64,000 bases of DNA. Origin: Opitutales bacterium UBA2995 (lineage in GTDB: Bacteria; Verrucomicrobiota; Verrucomicrobiia; Opitutales; UBA2995). This document shows, piece by piece, positions 37,397-47,176 of this stretch (the stretch's first letter is position 1; every line of letters begins with the position of its first letter). Position numbers and translations under genes: made by a program. A model generated the notes under the pieces. That model was not told where the DNA came from. It saw nothing but the letters and a program-made list of their open reading frames with translations, and did not search any database. Location of the stretch: contig DDZZ01000067.1 of the NCBI GenBank assembly GCA_002346535.1, positions 34,623 through 98,622 on the forward strand, given 5' to 3'.

Positions 37397-38848
37397 CTAG
37401 GAGAGTAATTCCGGAATCACATTGCCGCCAAACTGGCTCAGCTGCTTAAAGCGTCCTCCGCTGAAATAGGTCAAGCGGTTGTCGTCAAGTCCCAACAAAT
37501 GGAGCAGGGTCACATGCACATCACGGATCGGATGCACTACATCGACCGCTTCGGCTCCAATCTCATCGGTCGCTCCCACAGTCGTTCCGCCGGCCACTCC
37601 ACCGCCCGCAAGCCACATGGGCATGGCCAGTGGATTGTGGTCGCGCCCATAAGTGGTGCCACCATCACGGATGCCATTGTCGGGGCTGCGGCCAAATTCG
37701 CCGCACCAGATGATGAGCGTCTCGTCGAACATACCTCGGGCTTTAAGGTCTTTAATCAAGCCGGCCATCGGTTTGTCGATGCTGGTAATGCGAGAGCCAT
37801 GGGCCCGTTCAAGAAAATCATGCGAATCCCAACCACCTGAGTAGACCTGTATGAATCGAACGCCCTTTTCAATCAATCGGCGGGCGAGTAATAGCTTCCG
37901 ACCGAACACTTCCGTCTCGTCGGTTCCAATACCGTAGAGTTCTTTAGTCTTTTCTTCTTCCTGATTGATATCGAGAATTCCAGGCACCTGCATCTGCATG
38001 CGGAATGCCAATTCGTAGTTCGATATACGAGCCTGCAAATCATCCTGCCAGGGATGCTCCTTTAAATGATCGTGGTTAAAACGGCTCAGCAGATTCAGGT
38101 TTTCACGTTGGTGCTCTGGGGTAACTCCGGGGGGTGGTTGGAGGTCCAGGATGGGTGACCCTTGTGGACGCAAGGGCGTGCCCTGGTAGTGAGCAGGAAG
38201 GAATCCGCTCCCCCAGTTGGGCGAGCCACCCTGCGGATAAGAAACCTCGGGAAGAACAATGAATCCAGGCAAATCCTGGTTTTCGGAACCGAGCCCATAG
38301 GTTACCCATGAACCCATAGCCGGATCACCTCCAAATCGGTTTCCAGTATTCATGTGAAATAATGCCGTCGGATGATTTACCGATTCAGCCTGGCAGCCCC
38401 GGTAAAAACAAATATCGTCTGCCACATCCGCCAAATGGACCCATTTTTCGGTCATCCAGGCACCGGATTGTCCCACCTGACTCGCCTTCCACGGGCTCTC
38501 CACATAGTAACGGGCACCACTTTCCATAGCTGATTTGTTTTCACCTCCACGCGTAAACTTCTGTAGATGGATTTGATTGAGGTGTGGCTTAGGATCAAAC
38601 GTATCAATATGGCTGGGTCCGCCCTCCATCATGAGAAAAATCACATTTTTGGCCTTAGGGGCGTAATGAGGTTCCTTCAAAGCAAGAGGTCCGGTTTGAG
38701 CGGAACTTCCAGAAAGCCTGGATGGCAAAATGCTAGCCAATGCCACACTTCCCAGGCTTGCACCCATGCTGTAAATAATATCACGACGATTCAGCTGCTT
38801 GGCTGACGCCATGTTTCGCAGGATATCCTGTTTCAGCTTTTTGTTCAT
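37397..38848 (-). CDS. DUF1501 protein, Tat-exported
   Basis: 483 residues. NRRDIIYSMGASLGSVALAS is a Tat-type signal. The mature part is a sulfatase/phosphatase-superfamily-like fold typical of DUF1501: FLMMEGGPSHIDTFDPKP, GWDSHD, WCGEFGRSP and GRDHNP. It lies 16 bp downstream of the DUF1549/DUF1553 cytochrome gene on the same strand, the standard pair in planctomycetes and verrucomicrobia. The pair is thought to act in the periplasm, perhaps in polysaccharide breakdown, but the reaction is unknown. Confidence 0.93.
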   Translation of the reverse strand: MNKKLKQDILRNMASAKQLNRRDIIYSMGASLGSVALASILPSRLSGSSAQTGPLALKEPHYAPKAKNVIFLMMEGGPSHIDTFDPKPHLNQIHLQKFTRGGENKSAMESGARYYVESPWKASQVGQSGAWMTEKWVHLADVADDICFYRGCQAESVNHPTALFHMNTGNRFGGDPAMGSWVTYGLGSENQDLPGFIVLPEVSYPQGGSPNWGSGFLPAHYQGTPLRPQGSPILDLQPPPGVTPEHQRENLNLLSRFNHDHLKEHPWQDDLQARISNYELAFRMQMQVPGILDINQEEEKTKELYGIGTDETEVFGRKLLLARRLIEKGVRFIQVYSGGWDSHDFLERAHGSRITSIDKPMAGLIKDLKARGMFDETLIIWCGEFGRSPDNGIRDGGTTYGRDHNPLAMPMWLAGGGVAGGTTVGATDEIGAEAVDVVHPIRDVHVTLLHLLGLDDNRLTYFSGGRFKQLSQFGGNVIPELLS

Positions 38849-38864
38849 GACCTCTTATGGTTTG

Positions 38865-41669
38865 TCAGTAAACATACACGAATTCGTTGGAATTGAAAAC
38901 AACCAAACAAAGCTCCGCAAGAGCTCGGGTTTCGATCTCCACATCAGCCATCCCCGGATCTGCCACATAATCATCAAATCCAAAAAGTACTTCAGTGAAC
39001 GAAAACTCTTCCCCGCTCATTTCTTCAATGGCAGTCCGTTGAACTTCCTTTACAAATTCCCTCACAGGAAATTCCAGGGTGCCGTGGCGTTCTTCCATCT
39101 TTTCCCAATGTTCGAGAGAGAGCCGGACATCGGTACGATCAGGCTTCCGTCCGTAAGCCCGCATAAATAGATCTTCAACCACCCGCTTGCGGCTCTTGTT
39201 CTTCTCAAGCAGGTCAATCGCGGTTCCAATCGATCGATAAAGCGTATCTTCCCCGTTGAATAAACTGAATGCCTGCGGAGTAACGTTAGAAGCTTGCCGG
39301 GCTTCACAAGACTCATCGGGGCTCGGTTGGTTAAACACTTCCAAAAAGGGGTTTCTGAGACCACGAATCTTTTTCACGTATACGGAACGACGATTGCGTC
39401 CCTCCGGGGTGCGAGCAGGTTCATAAGAGGAAGCAAACGATCCCATCACCTGGCGAGGTTGGGTTGCCACATCCTGGTTGATTTCTGGCATGGCCGGAAG
39501 TCCACCCATGGTTTCACTGAGCTCGCCGGAAACATATAGCATACTATCCCGCAATTCCTCGGCGCTTAACCTGCGAGGCTTAAAGACGGCGTACGATATA
39601 CCATTTGGATCTTTCTCAGCCAAGCGGTCGCGGTGTTTGTACTCGGTCGACCGACGATAGGCCTTGGAAGTAATGATCAGGCGATGCATTTCTTTGACTG
39701 ACCAACTGGATTCGATGAAACGCGAGGCCAGAAAGTCGAGCAACTCGGGATGACTAGGCTTGCCTCCCATGGCACCAAAATTATTGGGCGTATCCACAAT
39801 TCCCTGACCAAAGTGATAGTGCCAAATTCGATTAACCATCGAGCGGGGCACCAACGTGTTTTTCGCACTGGCCAGCCATTTGGCAAAGGCCAGACGTCGC
39901 CCCTCGACCGATTCCGGAATAGAATTGTACTCGTTCTTTTGCAGTGTGTCGCTCGATTCCGGCAAAGCACTCAATACACCTGGAGATACTTCCTCCCCAT
40001 AACCGAATGGGTCGCCACCGGTGAGAATATGCGTCTGCCCGGCCTCACCCTTGACCATTGCGGCGGGCATGGGCAACATACTTCCCGAACGTTGGGGCTT
40101 CTCCGGCTCCAGCCCACTATACACCGACAGGACATAGGGTTCGAATTTTTTCATTTCGAATTCCCCGCGATTCACATTTTTGGCACCCACCTTTCTGATC
40201 CCGATTTCTTCGAGTGTCAGACCAATGTTACGAGGTAGATCGTCTTCCGGCACACCTCGGTCCAACAATTCCATGCGTGTGCCATACTCGTATCCATTCT
40301 TCTCACACCAGGCTTTCAAAGCCTCTCTCGACTTCTCATTAAGCCGATTACGCATGTCTTCGAAATACCCTAAACGCTTTTCCATGACCACTTTCTCTTC
40401 CAAGCCAACCAAGGTTTCATTGTCCTGGAATGGCACCTCACGATCGGCGAAATGAGTCGAGGCAAACACTGCCTGTATCCGGTAGTAGTCCTTGGTGGGA
40501 ATTGGATCAAATCTGTGATCGTGGCAACGTGCGCACTGAAGAGGATGGGATAAAAATACCTGCCCGACGCTATCCGTAACATCATCCAGAAATTGTTGGC
40601 GAGTAATCCGTGCCACCGACATGCCAGTGTGCTCCCAAGGTCCCATGCGAAGAAAACCGGTCGCGATGAGAGCGTCCGGATTGCTTGGGTCAGCTTCATC
40701 GCCGGCCACCTGCTCGACGATAAACTGGTTGAAAGGTTTATCTTGGTTGAAGGAACGAATCACATAATCGCGGTAACGCCAAGCGCTAGGACGCTCATAA
40801 TCGTTAGAGAAACCAGCAGAATCCGCATAGCGCACCACATCTAGCCAATGACGGCCCCACTGCTCACCGTACCGATGATCTTCGAGTAATCGATCCACAA
40901 CTTTAGCAAATGCTTTTTCATCGGAACTCCGGTCCCGAAGAAATGCGTTCACTTCCTCAGAGGTTGGCGGCAATCCGATCAGATCAAAGGTTGCTCTGCG
41001 AATAAGTGTGCGTCTGTCGGCCAACTGCGCGGGGTTTAATCCAATGTCGTAAAGCTTATCGTCAATGAAAGCATCCACAGGATGGCCGCGCTTTGACTTT
41101 GTAGGAACAGACGGATCTGCGACAGGCTGGTAAGCCCAAAGATTCTTTTCTTCATAGCGACGGTAAGTCCAATCGTCATCGAGACCGCCACTGGTTTGCA
41201 CGATCACTCCTTCAGCGTACTTTTCTTTAATTATAACCTCGTCTTCCTCCGAAGGCCAGGGGGCTCCAGTATTTATCCAGTCGCGGATCAGCCAGGACTG
41301 CTGCTCGGTCATCTTGTCCGCTTCTTTGGGTGGCATCTCGAAATTTTCCAGCGTCCAGGTGGTGGCGACATACATCAGACTATTCTCGCCATCGCCCGGA
41401 ATGAGCACCTCATCAGACGACTCCCCGCCCAGGATCATGCCTTCGCGGCTAGTGAGTACCAAATCCCCTTTCAGATCCTCGTCGTTGTGACAGGAAACGC
41501 ACTTTTTTTTTAGTAGCGGCTTTACCTTCAGGACGAAGAGCTTCTCGCCTTCGGTGTAGTCTTTATCTTGAGCACTTAACGGCACTACTAAAAATCCACC
41601 AATAGCCAATATTACGACTATAAAGTGAGTTTTTTGAATACTAATGGAAAGCCTCGAAACTAATTCCAT
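38865..41669 (-). CDS. DUF1549/DUF1553 protein with cytochrome-c-like domain
   Basis: 934 residues with an N-terminal signal or anchor. A cytochrome-c-like domain follows, with heme motif C-V-S-C-H near residue 60 and a distal Met in FEMPPKE. DUF1549 (RRATFDLIGLPPT, GRHWLDVVRYADSAGF, and a second C-x-x-C-H, CARCHDH) and DUF1553 (LVPRSMVNRIWHYHFGQGIV, GKPSHPELLDFLA) complete the protein. First gene of the pair with DUF1501. Periplasmic, probably redox-active. Length and domain order are typical. Confidence 0.94.
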   Translation of the reverse strand: MELVSRLSISIQKTHFIVVILAIGGFLVVPLSAQDKDYTEGEKLFVLKVKPLLKKKCVSCHNDEDLKGDLVLTSREGMILGGESSDEVLIPGDGENSLMYVATTWTLENFEMPPKEADKMTEQQSWLIRDWINTGAPWPSEEDEVIIKEKYAEGVIVQTSGGLDDDWTYRRYEEKNLWAYQPVADPSVPTKSKRGHPVDAFIDDKLYDIGLNPAQLADRRTLIRRATFDLIGLPPTSEEVNAFLRDRSSDEKAFAKVVDRLLEDHRYGEQWGRHWLDVVRYADSAGFSNDYERPSAWRYRDYVIRSFNQDKPFNQFIVEQVAGDEADPSNPDALIATGFLRMGPWEHTGMSVARITRQQFLDDVTDSVGQVFLSHPLQCARCHDHRFDPIPTKDYYRIQAVFASTHFADREVPFQDNETLVGLEEKVVMEKRLGYFEDMRNRLNEKSREALKAWCEKNGYEYGTRMELLDRGVPEDDLPRNIGLTLEEIGIRKVGAKNVNRGEFEMKKFEPYVLSVYSGLEPEKPQRSGSMLPMPAAMVKGEAGQTHILTGGDPFGYGEEVSPGVLSALPESSDTLQKNEYNSIPESVEGRRLAFAKWLASAKNTLVPRSMVNRIWHYHFGQGIVDTPNNFGAMGGKPSHPELLDFLASRFIESSWSVKEMHRLIITSKAYRRSTEYKHRDRLAEKDPNGISYAVFKPRRLSAEELRDSMLYVSGELSETMGGLPAMPEINQDVATQPRQVMGSFASSYEPARTPEGRNRRSVYVKKIRGLRNPFLEVFNQPSPDESCEARQASNVTPQAFSLFNGEDTLYRSIGTAIDLLEKNKSRKRVVEDLFMRAYGRKPDRTDVRLSLEHWEKMEERHGTLEFPVREFVKEVQRTAIEEMSGEEFSFTEVLFGFDDYVADPGMADVEIETRALAELCLVVFNSNEFVYVY

Positions 41670-42049
41670 AAAAGGGAAATTGAGATTTAAGGGTAAAAGT
41701 AATCAACTACTTTAACAGAAAATCAGATTTTTACAATTCCAGTCATCGCAACCATCAAATGCTTATACGGCAACGCTAACTCCCCCTTTGGCTACGGATC
41801 CATATATAAATTCGGTAAGTTCGGCACCTTCCCCGAAACACATAGACAAAAAAGGGGGAAAACGCAAAATATTAACATAACCCTCTATTTACCACACTAC
41901 TTGAACGATTCGGATGGCCCAGGTGCAAACGCCGGGCAATCCACACATTATTTGCCGGGGTCTGTTGTCGAAGGAGCTTGGCTATCTCTATTTTCCAAAC
42001 TGCTCCTTTCAGGGCTTGAGCCAAGTCCACTTCGCTTTTTTCAGCCGTT
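41670..42049. other. Intergenic region, nothing recognised
   Basis: Between the start of the DUF1549 gene and the end of the PLP dehydratase gene, both minus strand. No protein-like frame, repeat or clear terminator seen. The part near 41670-41760 should hold the promoter of the DUF1549-DUF1501 pair. Confidence 0.45.
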
Positions 42050-43018
42050 TCATTTTAGCCATGGCAATCGCTCAAGATCTACATTGCCCCCGGAGATAAT
42101 GATGCCTACCCGATTTCCAGGGATCTCGCTGCGCTTTTCCAGTAGTGCCGCTACGGGTACGGCCGCAGAGGGCTCAATGACGATTTTCATGCGCTCCCAG
42201 ACCATGCGCATAGCTTCAACGATAGCTTCTTCGGAGACGGTCACGATACTTGAACAACGATTCTGGATGACAGCGAATGTCAAATCACCCAAACTGGTGA
42301 GCAAACCATCGGCGATTGTTTGTGGATTGATGGAAGGCTGAATTTTACCAGTTTCAAGAGAACGAAAAGCATCATCGGCACCATCAGGCTCTACCCCAAT
42401 TACTTCGGCTGATGGCAGGGATTCACTGACGATGATAGAGGTTCCGCTAAGCAAACCTCCGCCACCGATCGGCACCATCACGACGTCTACCTCCTTTACC
42501 TTCTCAATAAGTTCGAGTGCCGCCGTCCCCTGACCTGCGATGATGCGTGGATCGTTATACGGATGGATCATAACGCGACCCTCCTCTTCAAGGACTCCAG
42601 CGAGCGTACTTTCCCGCGCTTCCAGAGTCGGCTCACAAAAGGTGATAGTTGCACCGTAATTTTGGACCGCCGCTTTTTTCACTCCGGGCGAGTTGTTCGG
42701 CATCACAATATGGGCAGTCGATCCGGCAAGCTTGGCCGCCAAGGCCAAAGCTGCAGCATGGTTACCAGAAGAGTGTGTGGCGACTCCCCGCTTCAACTCC
42801 CCCTCCGATAGGCCCATAATGGCATTGCAAGCGCCTCGAAATTTGAAAGCCCCCACCTTCTGGAAGTTTTCACATTTGAAGTATATTTCCGCGCCCAGAA
42901 TTTGGTCCAAGGCCGAACACCGGAGAATTGGAGTTTTATTCGCGCACTTAGAGATGCGTTCCGCAGCTATTCGAATATCATCCAGTTGAGCACAAAGTTC
43001 GGCCATTGTCTTGACCAT
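42050..43018 (-). CDS. Threonine/serine dehydratase or racemase (PLP fold-type II)
   Basis: 322 residues from the ATG at 43018; a TTG at 43030 and an ATG at 43006 are alternatives. FKFRGACNAI holds the PLP Lys, SSGNHAAALALAAKL the Asn of the cofactor loop, and GGGGLLSGT the phosphate-binding glycines. It lacks the C-terminal regulatory ACT domain of biosynthetic IlvA, so it matches catabolic threonine dehydratase or serine racemase. The two cannot be told apart here. Confidence 0.9.
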   Translation of the reverse strand: MVKTMAELCAQLDDIRIAAERISKCANKTPILRCSALDQILGAEIYFKCENFQKVGAFKFRGACNAIMGLSEGELKRGVATHSSGNHAAALALAAKLAGSTAHIVMPNNSPGVKKAAVQNYGATITFCEPTLEARESTLAGVLEEEGRVMIHPYNDPRIIAGQGTAALELIEKVKEVDVVMVPIGGGGLLSGTSIIVSESLPSAEVIGVEPDGADDAFRSLETGKIQPSINPQTIADGLLTSLGDLTFAVIQNRCSSIVTVSEEAIVEAMRMVWERMKIVIEPSAAVPVAALLEKRSEIPGNRVGIIISGGNVDLERLPWLK

Positions 43019-43423
43019 TAATGAAACCAACTTTGCCGGCCACTCAAAAGTAGAAAGAGATCATGTAGAAAAACTTTTCGGGACATCGCCTACTTCCACA
43101 TTTGACTCTTTCGCTGTTTGCTAACGATCATTGGATGTTATGGATACCTACCTCACTGAACTTACAAAACTCCCTTCCCGAAAATAGCCATTCTCGGTGG
43201 CACTTTTCTCAATGACTACGTAATCAACACTGTCATGTGCGGATAGGCGGTTGGCGAAACTCCAGCCGGAGAGGTAAAGAATCAAAATGGGAGTTTTGCT
43301 TGGATTCAGACAAAGTGGTATCAATTACACGGGAATAACCGGTTAGTTTTAGGGAATATTCACCGATCCAATTTTTTAGGCCAACCTATGGGCGCAATCG
43401 GCTGCTTAACAACCCTGTGAAAT
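43019..43423. other. Intergenic region, nothing recognised
   Basis: Both strands were read in all frames. Only short protein-like pieces (SPAGVSPTAYPHMTVLIT on the minus strand near 43200-43280) appear and no family is recognised. It could be another worn-out coding stretch. Confidence 0.35.
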
Positions 43424-44176
43424 TTAAAAAAGCTCGTCGCGTTGACCCAGCCGCCTCACCCAGATGTTTCTAAAACGAACCAAATCACCATGGTCTTGCA
43501 GCCTGAGCGGACCAGTTGATTCCTGAGGCTCCTCAGGGGGTAACGCTTTGTTGATGGTTGGACCCTGGAGCTCTGTTGCATGCTGTACAACGATGCCGTT
43601 GAGGATTGCTGTTACCTTAGCAGCTTTAATCCGCTCACCATTTTCAAAAACCGGAGCCTCCCAAAAAATTTCATATAGATTCCATTCTCCAGGCTGGCGA
43701 ACAGCATTCGCCAAGGGAGGCGTTTGTCCGTAAATGGCTCCGACAGTTCCGTCTGAGTAAGTGGGGTTTTGGAAATTATCCAAGACCTGAATTTCGTAAC
43801 GACCCATTAAAAAGACACCGCTATTCCCGCGGCCTTGCCCATTCCCTTTAATTTTAACAGGACACCGAAACTCCAAATGCAATTGAATATCCCCAAAGGA
43901 CTTTCGGGTTTGGATATCCCCCTCCGAAGGAACTACTTCCATGCTGCCATCCTCCAAAATTTTCCAGCGCCCTGTTTCATTTTCGCGAACCGGCTCCCAA
44001 GATTCCAAAGAAGTACCGTCGAAGAGAACCGTAGCATCTGCCGGAGGCGAGCCGTCACTTCCTGGAGTTACGACTTTTGGTTGAGGGCGTGTGCCATCGT
44101 GGACCGTGTATCCAGAATCTGGCAACACTGGCGTATCACTGAATCCAAGGTGTTCGTTTTCATGCGATCGATTCAT
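43424..44176 (-). CDS. DUF1080 (3-keto-disaccharide hydrolase-like) protein
   Basis: 250 residues from the ATG at 44176; a TTG at 44185 is in frame. The domain opens at ATVLFDGTSLESWEPV and has GNSGVFLMGRYEIQVLDN, the highly conserved centre of DUF1080, and FRNIWVRRL at the end. No signal peptide is seen, unlike the lipoprotein at 19162, and the first ~50 residues are a polar extension. It directly follows the sulfatase-ThuA chimera; the ThuA frame would end 15 bp before the ATG, so ThuA and DUF1080 were probably an operon pair. Confidence 0.85.
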   Translation of the reverse strand: MNRSHENEHLGFSDTPVLPDSGYTVHDGTRPQPKVVTPGSDGSPPADATVLFDGTSLESWEPVRENETGRWKILEDGSMEVVPSEGDIQTRKSFGDIQLHLEFRCPVKIKGNGQGRGNSGVFLMGRYEIQVLDNFQNPTYSDGTVGAIYGQTPPLANAVRQPGEWNLYEIFWEAPVFENGERIKAAKVTAILNGIVVQHATELQGPTINKALPPEEPQESTGPLRLQDHGDLVRFRNIWVRRLGQRDELF

Positions 44177-45329
44177 GATAGTCAATAATCTTAAGTTGAT
44201 TTAATTTTCGCGACCCAGGAGATGCCCTGACCCAAGATTCGTTTAAATGAAGGATTCGTCCACGCGGCGGCATCGTTTCCCAGCTGGAAACAAAATACGT
44301 GACTGTTTTGTACTTCCCGGGCCCAGACGGTGCCCGCATTGTCTTGGGATTATCCACTCCAAGCAACCGATGACCGTCGGCATTTTCATCGAGGATGTGA
44401 TAACCTTCATCTATCGTTTTAAAGGATTCGACCTCCGCCAGAATCGGGTGCTCCGCGTCGAGCTCGGCATCCAAGGCCACAATTTTTCCTACCCAATCAT
44501 CTATGTGCTGAATAATGCGTGCAAAACCCTTTTCCTGAATAGGCCATTCCCTGTCGGGGAATTTTCCATCGTCAGGTACAGCCATACCATCGGCATTTGG
44601 GTTATTAGATCTCTTACCTGTGGCTGACCACTCATAATCCACCTCATTGTTGGCATGTGAAATGTTCAGGGCATAATAAAGAAAGAAAGGATTTTCCTTA
44701 TTAGCCCGAATGAATTTAAGGGTCTCGTCGTAAATCAACTGAGGTGCGTAATCGACTTTTTTGGTCGCTACACTCAGGCTCTCTCTAACAAAGGCTTCAT
44801 TTTTAAAATATTCCGACACTTCATTTCTCAGGGCTTCGTGCTCACCGTTTCTAATCATGAATCCCGGGTAGTAATTGTGGGCGTAAAACATATTCAAATA
44901 GCCGTAGAATTCATCGAATCCCGCTTTCCATGGATCATCATTGTCGGGCGGTCTACCAACACCACATTTGCCGATACAAGCTGTCCGGTAACCGACCTGC
45001 TTAAATAGCTTTGCCAGGGTATAATCACTCTCCGGCAATGAACTATGGCCGTTGTCCCTAATGGTCCCGCGCCCACTATGTTTTCCAGTCAGCAACATAT
45101 AGTGGGAAGGAGCACAGACAGTCGCTCCGGAATAGTGGCTCGTGAATTTCATGCCATTCTGTGCAAGACGGCCCAAATGCGGGGCCTGCAAGGTCATCTG
45201 ACCATAACAGGATAGGTTTCCAAACCCCAAATCATCGGCCAAAATATAGATAACATTTGGCGTCTCAGCCTTCAACGAGGCAAACAAGCAAAAACCGCAG
45301 AAAAGGGTGAGAGTTTTGGAGCATCGCAT
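44160..45329 (-). pseudogene. Chimera of a sulfatase N-terminal part and a ThuA-like C-terminal part, frameshifted
   Basis: The frame from the ATG at 45329 is open for 389 codons. Residues 1-~286 are a sulfatase with signal peptide, ADDLGFG, and the formylglycine motif changed to C-A-P-S-H (Cys72, His76 instead of Arg). GKWGLG is GKCGVG, and the second metal site (SDNG) is missing. From ~290 (EHPILAEVESFKTIDEGYHI, DENADGH) the sequence is that of a ThuA-like protein. A lost A near 44306 shifts the end; the other frame continues HVFCFQLGNDAAAWTNPSF to a stop at 44191. A deletion has joined two genes and a frameshift followed. Confidence 0.75.
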
Positions 45330-45512
45330 CGTCTGACAAAGTTCATTCAACTCTACTACCAGGGCAAGCCCGAAGCGGCCGCCCAATAAGGTGTTTTGGT
45401 GAATAAATGAACGGCTAACGGCTCAAACCTCTCGAAACCAATTGACCTCGGGAATTCAAATGACAAATTCGATTTCCAGAAAAAATCACCCCGAACCACT
45501 CTCACGCATAGC

Positions 45513-46724
45513 ATGAACACAAAAACGCTGCCTGTATTATCAATAGCAACACTTGCCTATCTAATCCAGCCACTCACAGCCGGTGAATGGTCCCGATGGC
45601 ACGGTCCTAATGGCGACAATATCGTTGAGGCCGCCAAAAATTTCAATCCAGACCTCAATAACTGGAAAATCGCCTGGCAAGAGCAAGTCGGTCTCGGATA
45701 CGCGACCGTAACTACTGCGGATGGCAGGGCTTACACAATGGGCCACGACGGTGAATCTTCAGAAACAATCGTCTGTTTTGATGCAGCAACAGGTAAGAAA
45801 ATCTGGGACTACACTTACCAAGGGGATTTGATTCCCAAAATGCACGTCGGTGGCCCGAACGCATCCGTTGTTATTGATGGCAATAATGCCTATGCGATCA
45901 GCAAAGATGGCCAGGTCATTAATCTAAACGCCAAAAACGGCAAAAAAAATTGGAGCGCAAAACTCATAGAATTGTTGGAGATAGAATTACCCAATTGGGG
46001 CTTCGGCAGTTCGGCGGTCGTCTATAAAGGGGATATTTTGATCTCAGCCGGTAAAACCATCGCACTCGATAAAAGAACGGGTGAACCCAGCTGGATTTCC
46101 AATGTAGATCGTGCAGCCGGTTATGGCACGCCTGTGGTTTTCACAAAATCCGGCAAGGATTACATCGCTGCCACAGATGCTGACGGTATTTCCATATTAA
46201 ACGCATCCAACGGAAAAGAAATCGGCCGGCACGATCAAAAAGTGCAGTACAATCTGAATGCGACCACGGCCACCATGTTGAACGACGAGGGCGCTATCTT
46301 TTTCCATAACAACACAAACTCCGCGGTACTCGATTTTGACGGAAAGTCACTTACCGAAAAGTGGAGCGACCGGAAACTGAAAAATCCATTCACCAGCTCG
46401 GTAAAATATGGCAATTCTCTCTACGGATTAAATGGGAAACAAGGAAGTAGCGCCATTCTTTATTCACTAAACACCTCCACCGGTGAACATAACTGGGAAG
46501 TAAGAGATTACGGATTTGCTTCACTTATAGGCGTGGGTGAAACCTTGCTAATCCTCACTGAAGATGGTAACCTGATCACTGCACCGGCAAACGCGAAAGA
46601 GTACAAAGAAATTTCCCGCAAGAAATTAATCGATAAAACCTGCTGGACCAACCCGACGTATGCAGGTGGCAAGATTTACATCCGGAATGACCAGGGGATA
46701 CTTATTTGCCTCACTCCTGCTTAA
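45513..46724 (+). CDS. PQQ-like beta-propeller protein, exported
   Basis: 403 residues, signal peptide ~1-23, then WSRWHGPNGDNIV, the typical entry of PVC outer-membrane-assembly-like propeller proteins. Repeated blades are seen: CFDAATGKKIWDY, NLNAKNGKKNWSAK, LDKRTGEPSWIS and LNTSTGEHNWEV. No quinoprotein dehydrogenase cysteine or calcium motif is obvious, so it is more likely a structural or binding propeller than an alcohol dehydrogenase. Periplasmic. Transcribed away from the minus-strand block before it. Confidence 0.87.
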   Translation: MNTKTLPVLSIATLAYLIQPLTAGEWSRWHGPNGDNIVEAAKNFNPDLNNWKIAWQEQVGLGYATVTTADGRAYTMGHDGESSETIVCFDAATGKKIWDYTYQGDLIPKMHVGGPNASVVIDGNNAYAISKDGQVINLNAKNGKKNWSAKLIELLEIELPNWGFGSSAVVYKGDILISAGKTIALDKRTGEPSWISNVDRAAGYGTPVVFTKSGKDYIAATDADGISILNASNGKEIGRHDQKVQYNLNATTATMLNDEGAIFFHNNTNSAVLDFDGKSLTEKWSDRKLKNPFTSSVKYGNSLYGLNGKQGSSAILYSLNTSTGEHNWEVRDYGFASLIGVGETLLILTEDGNLITAPANAKEYKEISRKKLIDKTCWTNPTYAGGKIYIRNDQGILICLTPA

Positions 46725-46726
46725 AA

Positions 46727-47025
46727 TATCGCGAAGATTGGATTTAGCCGAAGCTCATTCAGTCCGGGATCATGTTCTCGTCGAAAATCGCCATCAGCCT
46801 CACACGATCCACGTAAGAACTTATATCGAAGAACGGTATAAGCTGAACGTTTATTGGAAACAAGACTACAGGGAACTCTTTGATCTGGAAGCAGATCCTG
46901 GTGAAATCAACAACCTTTGGAATGATCCGCAATCCCAAGACCTTAAAGCAACACTGACACGTAGGTTATTGGATGCGGAGTTGGGAATAGAACCAGTGCC
47001 TATGCCGAGAGTAACACCCGCCTAA
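46727..47025 (+). pseudogene. Sulfatase C-terminal remnant
   Basis: Directly after the propeller gene an open frame without its own start encodes about 98 residues: TYIEERYKLNVYWKQDYREL, FDLEADPGEINNLWNDP and PMPRVTPA. This is the C-terminal subdomain of a sulfatase (the LFDLxxDPxExxNL motif). The catalytic domain, including signature and metal sites, is absent. It is a 5'-deleted copy; the remaining sequence is well preserved, so the deletion may be recent. Confidence 0.78.
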
Positions 47026-47176
47026 GCTTTGGGTTCTTTATCAGATTGAATAAAAGTGGGGAGGAGACTTTTAAATTAAAGTACGTAATTCCTCCGGCTT
47101 GAGGTTCATCAAAGGTGGTCGACTTTTATTCAAAAGAGTGCACATTCTGGAGAATCTACACTCTTGATCCGTCATT

